64,000 nt of DNA from Rhodococcus sp. IEGM 1381 (GTDB lineage Bacteria > Actinomycetota > Actinomycetes > Mycobacteriales > Mycobacteriaceae): NCBI RefSeq assembly GCF_030056795.1, contig NZ_JASHKQ010000012.1:1-64000 (forward strand), written 5' to 3'. Shown piece by piece: positions 63,301 through 64,000 of the stretch (the stretch's first letter is position 1; every line of letters begins with the position of its first letter). The notes beneath the pieces are model-generated. The model had not been told where the DNA came from. It saw only the letters and a program-made list of their open reading frames with translations, and did no database searches. The position numbers and the translations under genes were made by a program.

Positions 63301-64000
63301 CTTCGCGCTGCTGAACACGGGTTCCGGCAACGCTTTTCGATCCAGCTTTCCGCTGGTGTTCAGCGGCAGAGAGTCGAGGACGACCACCGCCGCCGGCACC
63401 ATGTACGACGGCAATGCGTGTCCTGCGAATTCGATTGCCGCCGCGGATTCGATGGATCGTCCCGGAGCCGCGACGACGTACGCCACCAACTGGTCACCGG
63501 TGACCGTCTGTGCCACCAGGGTCACTGCCTGCGAGATGGACTCGTGAGAGAGCAGAACCGTCTCGATCTCGCCGAGCTCGATGCGCTGGCCGCGGAACTT
63601 GACCTGGAAATCGGTCCGTCCTATGTAATCCAGCACTCCGTCGCTGCGCCAGCGCACGAGGTCGCCGGTGCGGTACATCCGGTCGCCGCCGATGCCGAAC
63701 GGGTTGGCCACGAAGCGATCCGAGCTCAGATCCGGCCGGCCCACGTACCCGCGCGCGAGCTGCACTCCGGCGAGGTAGAGCTCACCCGACTCGCCGATCG
63801 GGGTTGGGCGCAAGCGACTGTCGAGTACGAACGCCTTCGTGTTCCATTCGGGCACACCGATCGGAACTGTACGACTGTCCTGCGGGCCGCTGGGGTAGTA
63901 CGTCACCGAGACAGCAGCCTCGGTGGGGCCGTAGAGATTGTGCAGTCCCGCCCGGCACATGGCACGGAACGACGCAGCGGTCTCGACCGGCAGCGCCTCA
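45301..64000 (-). CDS. NRPS-1: giant non-ribosomal peptide synthetase, N-terminus beyond the right edge
   Basis: At least 6,230 residues are visible; the frame is open to the window edge, where the first readable residues (EALPVETA) are in the middle of an A domain. Visible domains: partial A0-T0, then five C-A-T modules, a terminal C6 and a ~92-residue pseudo-A tail. Carrier Ser positions are near 63187, 59941, 56764, 53544, 50349 and 47127, about 3.2 kb apart. There are no E domains here, and all C domains look LCL-type (HHI[AS]ADG). Predicted order is X-Thr-Ser-X-Thr-X. Since an A domain precedes the first visible C, any lipid-starter C domain or loading module must lie upstream, off the window. 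The terminal C6 serves NRPS-2 module 1 in trans. Confidence 0.95.
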   Translation of the reverse strand, partial: EALPVETAASFRAMCRAGLHNLYGPTEAAVSVTYYPSGPQDSRTVPIGVPEWNTKAFVLDSRLRPTPIGESGELYLAGVQLARGYVGRPDLSSDRFVANPFGIGGDRMYRTGDLVRWRSDGVLDYIGRTDFQVKFRGQRIELGEIETVLLSHESISQAVTLVAQTVTGDQLVAYVVAAPGRSIESAAAIEFAGHALPSYMVPAAVVVLDSLPLNTSGKLDRKALPEPVFSSAKKYRAPKSRADYVVAGIYEDLLGASKVGLDEDFFELGGNSLIATQLVTRVGSALGVRLGVRELFEAPTVGALAARAESAARLGADVPVLEAKERPERIPLSPAQQRMWFLNRFDPTTAVYNLPFSVHLTGPLDVVALSAAFADVVDRHETLRTVYPEVDGSPEQVVLEAARTPATIQPVRIERRDLGGRLHELVGKGFDVTVDTPFRIALFEISPTEHELAMVLHHIAADGASFGPLARDVLVAYASRINGRAPEWTPLEVQYADYALWQRAVLGPETDPLSMASREIAYWNATLEDLPDQLALPSSRPRPAVSSNSGSKLRVDVPAELHASLAQLARANNASLFMVMQAAYALLLARLSGTTDIAIGAPVAGRGEPALDDLVGMFVNTLVLRTDVDPALTFEELLERVRDTDLSAFAHADVPFERLVEVLNPVRSTSRHPLFQVAISLESAMSRELTVGGLRAVAAEFDVPIAKFDVQLWLTEHLDAGVPAGIDAVFEYATDLFDAELVESFARRFLDILDAVTIDPTVPVGDVDIVDAAEYECVASRWNASGVDVSREVTLVDLLGAAASENPDAVAVRFDGTSMTYAEFDARTNRLARVLISSGVGPESLVAVALPRSAELIVALVAVVKAGGGYLPVDPSYPLDRVEYMLDDARPTTVLYSGADRVELPVDVESRTGATLLDMDTVDLASMSGAVVTDDDRTRPLRPDNVAYVIYTSGSTGRPKGVLIPHRNVVRLLANTDSVYGFGADDVWTMFHSYAFDFSVWELWGPLLNGGTLVVVDYFTSRSPEAFHRLLVDERVTVLNQTPSAFYQLSEADRVAVTDGGELSLRYVIFGGEALEQRRLTGWFERHGDTAPRLINMYGITETTVHVSYRQLGSASVGTSASVVGKPIAGLRVFVLDTRLHPVPVGVPGEMYVGGGQLARGYLGRRALTSTRFVANPFASGSEDGSLLYRTGDLAQWNAGGELEYLGRSDDQVKVRGFRIELGEVEAAVTAQPTVTQAAVVVREDSPGAARLVAYVVSAAVEGRPIVDIEDLRAGIGAALPEYMVPSAFVVLEAIPLTVNGKLDRRALPAPVFEVREFRAPTTPIEEIVADVFASVLGVERVGLDDDFFELGGNSLIATQVVSRLGVALDATVPVRMLFEASTVALLAVRVEQAAGEGGRTALVATVRPERIPLSLAQQRMWFLNRFDVDSAAYNIPFALKLTGDLDVAALQVAIMDVIDRHESLRTVYPDTAHGPQQSILDAAQTVPNLMPIPTSAADIQRQVFALASTTFDVTVNVPIQARLFEIGPREHVIAMVVHHISADGWSMGPLARDIMIAYASRTAWENPAWMPLEVQYADYSLWQRSVLGSEDDPQSLISGQVDYWAQMLAGLPDQLDLPTDRPRPNRQSYQGSSIRFEVPAEVHRGLSVLAHTHNSSLFMVVHAALAVLLARLSGTEDIAIGTPVAGRGDAALDDVVGMFVNTLVLRTDIEAGRTFSEQIGRAREVALGAFGHADLPFERLVEVLNPSRSQARHPLFQVMLSFENLTRTHVDLPGLSVDSVALDAEVAKFDLQLTVTESIGVDGRGQGMAAELTYATDLFDAETVRGFADRFVRMLTAVVADPSVSVGDIDLLDDGERARVVTAWNHTEHDVPKQMTLVDLFDRQVAQTPDAPALVFEGERLTYAEFAARANRLARHLVSIGVEPDSLVGLAVGRSLDLFVGMYAIVKAGAGYVPIDPKQPADRNEYIVATAAPIRVLSITRDHVDFAGVETIDIDTLDVSTLSSAPLTDADRLAPLRPSNTAYVIFTSGSTGRPKGVAVSHEAIVNRLLWMQHEYELNADDVVLQKTPSTFDVSVWEFFWALQNGASVAIAVPDGHRDAMYLLDVIAREHVSVVHFVPSMMSVFVPEVERRRTSGASLRLVFASGEALAPTTARALRRAIGGVALHNLYGPTEAAVDVTYHAVTDEDSDVMPIGAPVWNTAVYVLDSRLNPTPVGVAGELYLAGTQLARGYVGRPDLTADRFVAHPFATGGARLYRTGDVVRWNRHGELEYVGRSDFQVKLRGLRIELGEIESALLAQRSISQAVVVVRREQLVGYVVPSGASVDTGAVLAALRARLAEYMVPTTLIVLAEFPLGASGKLDRKTLPDPAFEVTEYREPTNDIECVVADVFAQVLGIERVGLDDDFFDLGGNSLIATQLVSRLGVALDTRIAVRELFDTSTVADLAARLGTLVATGSRPPLVPQERPEHIPLSLAQQRMWFLNKFDVESAANNIPIAVRLSGLLDRRAMQIAVSDVVARHESLRTVFPETDGTAHQVIVDAKSATPDLTPVDIAAHDVANAMRELATTGFDLSKDLPFRTRLFEVSPTEHLLVFVVHHIAADGFSLGPLTRDVMNAYAARSMNQEPFWSPLPVDYADYSLWQREVLGSESDPTSIVSQQIDYWTTVLAGLPHQLDVPSDRPRPAVASNSGALVRFSIDEDLHRGLIDAARAENASLFMVVHTSLAVLLSRLSGEADIAIGTPVAGRGEAALDDLIGMFVNTLVLRTEIDTARRFDQVLADTRETDLSALAHLDVPFERLVEILNPARSTARHPLVQVVLAFQNLGQKDLELPGLSVSTVDFETVVSLFDLQFTFVEKIGPAGAPQGMVVDVTYATDLFDEDTVLVLCERLVTVLGSVAKNPAAVVGEIELLDDNERRRVLREWNDTEHPVDRSQTLVSLLSAQVEKTPDATALVFEGESLTYAEFSSRVNRLARVLITRGVGPETSVAVAARRSIELLVAIHAIVTAGGAYVPIDPDQPAERTGHILDTAAPVCILTTGRDGFSFGSDVPVLDIAENSAEGLDVSDAPIRDADRRAPLLPSNAAYVIFTSGSTGTPKGVAVTHLSIVNRLSWMREHFPLTADDVMLQKTPVTFDVSVPELFFPLQIGATLVIAKPDGHRDPTYLVDLIVERSITAAHFVPALLEVFVGEDGVSRAESLRMVFASGEALSAGVGARLRAVLPNTTLHNLYGPTEAAVEVTSYDVTEADLDVVPIGAPVWNTHTYVLDSRLRPVAPGVAGELYLAGVQLARGYLDRSDLTADRFVADPYGERGDRMYRTGDLVRWRGENRPAITGSGGVLEYLGRTDFQVKLRGLRIELGEIETVLRRHPGVGSAVVLVHSSEVTGDQLVAYVVPTPGSTLDPAELTETAAGSLISYMVPAAFVVLDSLPLTPSGKLDRRSLPDPEIVQREFRAPGTATEIVVSEVFREILGVDRVGADDEFFALGGNSLVATRVASRIGVALDTTVSVRAIFEATTVSALAARLDEQSGSGGRKSLVRSDLPETVPLSLAQRRMWFLNQFDVDAATNNLPVAIELTGTLDVDALAAAVADVVERHESLRTVYPEADGTASQVIVDAAQVVPELHARSVTEAEVIGALTDLFMSGFDVATAPPLRAALLRVEQDRHVLAFVTHHIAADGYSMGPLTRDLMIAYGARSSGVAPNWEPLPVRYVDYTLWQLAELGSEDDPRSPISTQIRHWSHTLSGLPDEITFPGDRPRPDTASYRGGNVVLTVGAATRASLVDLARDHQSSLFMVLHTALAVLLARLSGERDIAIGTPVAGRGDAALDDVIGMFVNTLVLRTDAALDLSFVAALKHVREADLSAFGHADVPFERLVEALDPARSAARHPLIQVMLTVQNMEQTELELPGLHVRGLDLDIVTAKFDLQFTFTDNTDGSTRLDVTYARDLYDEDTARSFGTRLLRILDTVAENYGAPVGTIDLMDTAERDHVLTLARTAPAVADTPETLVDLFAARVADAPESIAVVFGDRSSTYRQIDEASNALARRLSAVGVGPESLVAVVLPRSADLVVGLLAVLKAGGGYVPIDPSYPADRIEFVLTDSRPAAMLTWSGVEVDLPTTLPRVEIDSSNDAVDTAPLEPTELRSPRSDAHVAYVIYTSGSTGKPKGVVIPHRNVVRLLANTQGEFDFGPEDVWTLFHSFAFDFSVWELWGPLTTGGTVVVVDYYTSRSPEALRELLVSERVTVLNQTPSAFYQLDEADRTSATTADYALRFVIFGGEALELRRLSGWFARHGDSRPRLVNMYGITETTVHVSHRELDVTSAASASGSLVGRAISGLSVYVLDSRLGVLPVGVPGEMYVSGGQVARGYLGRAGLSATRFVADPFAADGSVLYRTGDVARWSASGELEFVGRADDQVKIRGFRIELGEVESAVAAAAAVGQAAVIAREDTPGSARLVAYVVPAAGAVVDVDTLRSSVAENLPDYMVPSAFVVLDTIPLTVNGKLDRRALPAPAAQLRQFRSPSTPIEEIVAGVFAGVLGVDRVGLDDDFFELGGNSLVATQVVSRIGAALGRNVPVRMLFEASTVESLAHRVERSSGPERPALVARPRPDFVPLSLAQQRMWFLNRFDNSSTAYNIPFAMRLSGSLDVDALGQAVLDVIERHETMRSVYPDSPDGPHQVIVPMSEARTALTVVDTDAESVATRVGELLATTFDVTASIPLKAVLFRVSDTEFVLGMVIHHISADGLSTVPLSTDVMTAYAARSRRSDPQWSPLTVQYADYALWQREVLGNDGDADSIAAQQIRYWTDALADLPDQLDLPLDHPRPAEQTFRGSRIDFYIDAEIRAALVALARTHNATVFMAVHAAFATLLARISGSQDIVVGTPIAGRGEAEIENLVGMFVNTLVLRLDARADASFEDLLVAARETDLQAFAHADIPFERLVEVVNPTRSTARHPLFQVGFSFQNFVRRSFELDGLDISALDTDSTTSQFDLHLIVTDTPGSSDPQSGEHGGFGAMLTYATDLFDERTARTLVDRFQQLLGAIVASPATAIGDLDLLLGDERETILSHWNDTQRTISESTLTDLFAASAARDRSAVALIHDEGTLTYGEFSDRVARLARHLISIGVGPEARVGLAIRRSVDLLVGMYAISAAGGAYVPLDPDQPFERNAFVLETAAPLCVLVAGVGAAEDDIASVATAVDITQLDLSGYSAEPVTPHERSSVLRPENTAYVIFTSGSTGRPKGVAVSHGAIVNQLEWMREEYGLGSEDASLLKTTATFDLSVWEFWSQPTSGGRVVIAAPDGHRDPDYLLAAIREHEVTTLHLVPSMLSMLTTVAGGALGSSLRRVLAIGEALPAALAQQFRRQDIAALYNLYGPTEAAVSVTAHPVTDADTAVVPIGVPEANTAVHVLDSRLHPVPAGITGELYLAGDQLARGYFGREDLTAERFVANPFSVDGGRMYRTGDLVRWRVSHTDGAPAAAHLEYIERADFQVKIRGFRIELGEIESALRALATVAETAVVVHSRESMGDQLVAYVVGRAGVVLDVGVVETELARAVPSYMVPAAFVVLDALPLNANGKLDRKALPAPQFEVAEFRAPVTPIEEVVATTVAELLGLDRVGLDDDFFALGGNSLIATQLVSRLGQALDAQVPVRAVFAASTVAGLAAHIAPLVGGGARRELTVRERPEMLSLSIAQERMWTINRIDPGSSAYNIPVAVRLTGELDIDSLRGAFDDVLGRHEVLRTAYPDSVDGPVQQIGAVAEVGVDLTPEQVTPEAVISRLTEILSAGFDVTKTAPVRAALLQVGDGEYVLAVVAHHIAADGFSMGPLIRDVMVAYTARVAGEMPAWTPLEVQYADFALWQRDVLGSESDPDSPLAKQLAYWTTELAGAPQQLALPLDRPRPPRPTMQGASYGFTFGTDIASAIEKIAREHAATTFMVVHSAFAVLLGRLSNSSDISIGTPTAGRGEKQLDDLVGMFVNTLVLRTQIDPNGTFLDLVQQAKDKDLAAFGHADVPFERLVDALGRERSSAYTPLFQAMLTFQNHVTGTFELPGLQVQAVPAGEDQAKFDLQLTAVETFDDTGALQDIEATFTYATSILDESSVATFADRLLRILNAVVSDPHVVLRSIDILSDEEKAEFAPRAKPKTTDDLPELIARAAAVAPDAVAVEHESTAVDFAALHTRLAQMSATMGSAMKPQALVTVTLSALVPGILPALGAEGLTTTLASLIERAESVIASS
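45304..45581 (-). other. C-terminal pseudo-A fragment of NRPS-1
   Basis: The final ~92 residues start DLPELIARAAAVAPDAVAVE, the usual entry to an A domain, and run through a MG...P...LS..VPG stretch before stopping short of the A2 motif. It cannot bind ATP or an amino acid. It is homologous to the N-terminal fragment of NRPS-2, so matching pieces face each other across the protein boundary. Confidence 0.8.
45582..46963 (-). other. NRPS-1 terminal condensation domain C6
   Basis: This is an intact LCL-type C domain (HHIAADG) with a slightly divergent opening (LSLSIAQERMWTIN). It should couple the residue on T5 to Ser loaded on NRPS-2 module 1, in trans. Confidence 0.85.
46964..50183 (-). other. 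NRPS-1 module 5 (C-A-T), unknown specificity, A8 motif altered
   Basis: Pocket residues read DLWHLILVSK, as in NRPS-2 module 4. The stretch between A7 and A8 carries an extra ~9 residues (SHTDGAPAA region), and the A8 motif reads [11 protein letters not shown] where GRxDxQVKIRG is nearly invariant (Gly to Glu, near 47558). This could slow the thiolation step or alter the hinge. The carrier motif is intact. Confidence 0.78.
50184..53378 (-). other. NRPS-1 module 4 (C-A-T), Thr
   Basis: Pocket residues read DFWNIGMVHK, the exact canonical Thr code. The A domain shares the PHRNVVRLLANT and NMYGITETTVHVS segments with module 1 and with NRPS-3 A4, the Thr subgroup of this locus. The C domain is LCL-type. 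Confidence 0.88.
53379..56600 (-). other. NRPS-1 module 3 (C-A-T), altered Ser-like pocket
   Basis: Pocket residues read DVPHFSLVEK: the Ser code with Trp239 replaced by Pro and Asp331 by Glu. The region between A7 and A8 has a short insertion (GENRPAITGSG). The substrate is uncertain; Ser, or a related larger polar residue, is possible. Confidence 0.78.
56601..59775 (-). other. NRPS-1 module 2 (C-A-T), Ser
   Basis: Pocket residues read DVWHFSLVDK, the canonical Ser code. C2 has HHISADG. The carrier motif LGGNSLIAT is near 56764. Confidence 0.88.
59776..63020 (-). other. NRPS-1 module 1 (C-A-T), Thr
   Basis: Pocket residues read DFWNIGMVHK, the canonical Thr code. C1 has HHIAADG and the [13 protein letters not shown] opening. 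It is the first complete module in the window. Confidence 0.88.
63021..64000 (-). other. NRPS-1 module 0 (A-T, partial), specificity not readable
   Basis: The sequence enters just after the A5-side core; motifs from [12 protein letters not shown] onward, A7 (YRTGD), A8, A10 (GKLDRK) and the carrier LGGNSLIAT (near 63187) are present. Only three variable pocket positions are visible (Leu322, Val330, Ser331), the same combination as the unassigned DLWHLILVSK modules. Confidence 0.82.

Noticed and set aside
63958..63960. ATG at 63958-63960 as the real start of NRPS-1
   Set aside because: It lies in the middle of an A domain and the frame continues upstream to the edge with matching A-domain sequence (EALPVETA).
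45301..64000. Regular ~3.2-kb repetition as a CRISPR or tandem repeat array
   Set aside because: The period is the C-A-T module of the synthetase and the similarity is that of homologous protein domains.

Overview
The window comes from a high-GC actinobacterium, most likely Rhodococcus or a close mycolic-acid relative. This rests on the S10 ribosomal operon proteins, which read as typical Rhodococcus/Nocardia sequences, on frequent GTG starts, on an exporter of the daunorubicin-resistance type, and on the style of the peptide synthetase domains. No phylogeny was run. The DNA is chromosomal: the left edge holds the start of the core S10 operon (rpsJ-rplC-rplD-rplW, minus strand, cut by the window edge).

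About 490 bp of non-coding DNA separates rpsJ from a rightward gene set. The first three genes are tightly packed: a DUF4442 hot-dog thioesterase-like protein, a TyrA-like prephenate dehydrogenase homologue whose catalytic His position is Asn, and an AurF/CmlI-type diiron N-oxygenase with all seven expected metal ligands. They are followed by a three-gene DrrA/DrrB/DrrC-type ABC exporter, a secreted class 2 lipase/esterase and a family 2 glycosyltransferase. The last gene converges on, and overlaps by 4 bp, the end of the synthetase genes.

From 9.5 kb to the right edge everything is one leftward non-ribosomal peptide synthetase (NRPS) locus of three giant genes, the first running off the window: NRPS-1 (>6,230 aa, N-terminus missing), NRPS-2 (7,252 aa) and NRPS-3 (4,578 aa, ending in a thioesterase). 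Together they show 16 adenylation (A) domains, one of them partial, two epimerisation (E) domains and one terminal thioesterase. Pocket residues read by eye give a Ser/Thr-rich order: X-Thr-Ser-X-Thr-X / Ser-X-hydrophobic-X-D-Ser-Ser / hydrophobic-X-D-hydrophobic-Thr-TE. Several pockets match no code I know.

The most unusual feature is how the three subunits meet. Both boundaries fall inside a module, between the condensation (C) domain on the upstream protein and its A domain on the downstream protein. At each boundary the upstream protein ends in a degenerate, catalytically dead adenylation-domain fragment. At the first boundary the downstream protein also starts with a homologous fragment. 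These pseudo-A pieces look like subunit-pairing elements, or scars of gene fission retained as such. The second notable feature is the TyrA-like/AurF-like pair, which resembles the PapC/CmlI pair of chloramphenicol biosynthesis and suggests an arylamine- or nitroaryl-containing residue or product. A plausible overall reading is a large, possibly glycosylated Ser/Thr-rich (lipo)peptide made by NRPS-1/2/3, tailored by the left-hand genes and exported by the ABC transporter. No MbtH-like gene, lipid-starter domain or PapA/PapB gene is visible; these could lie beyond the right edge.
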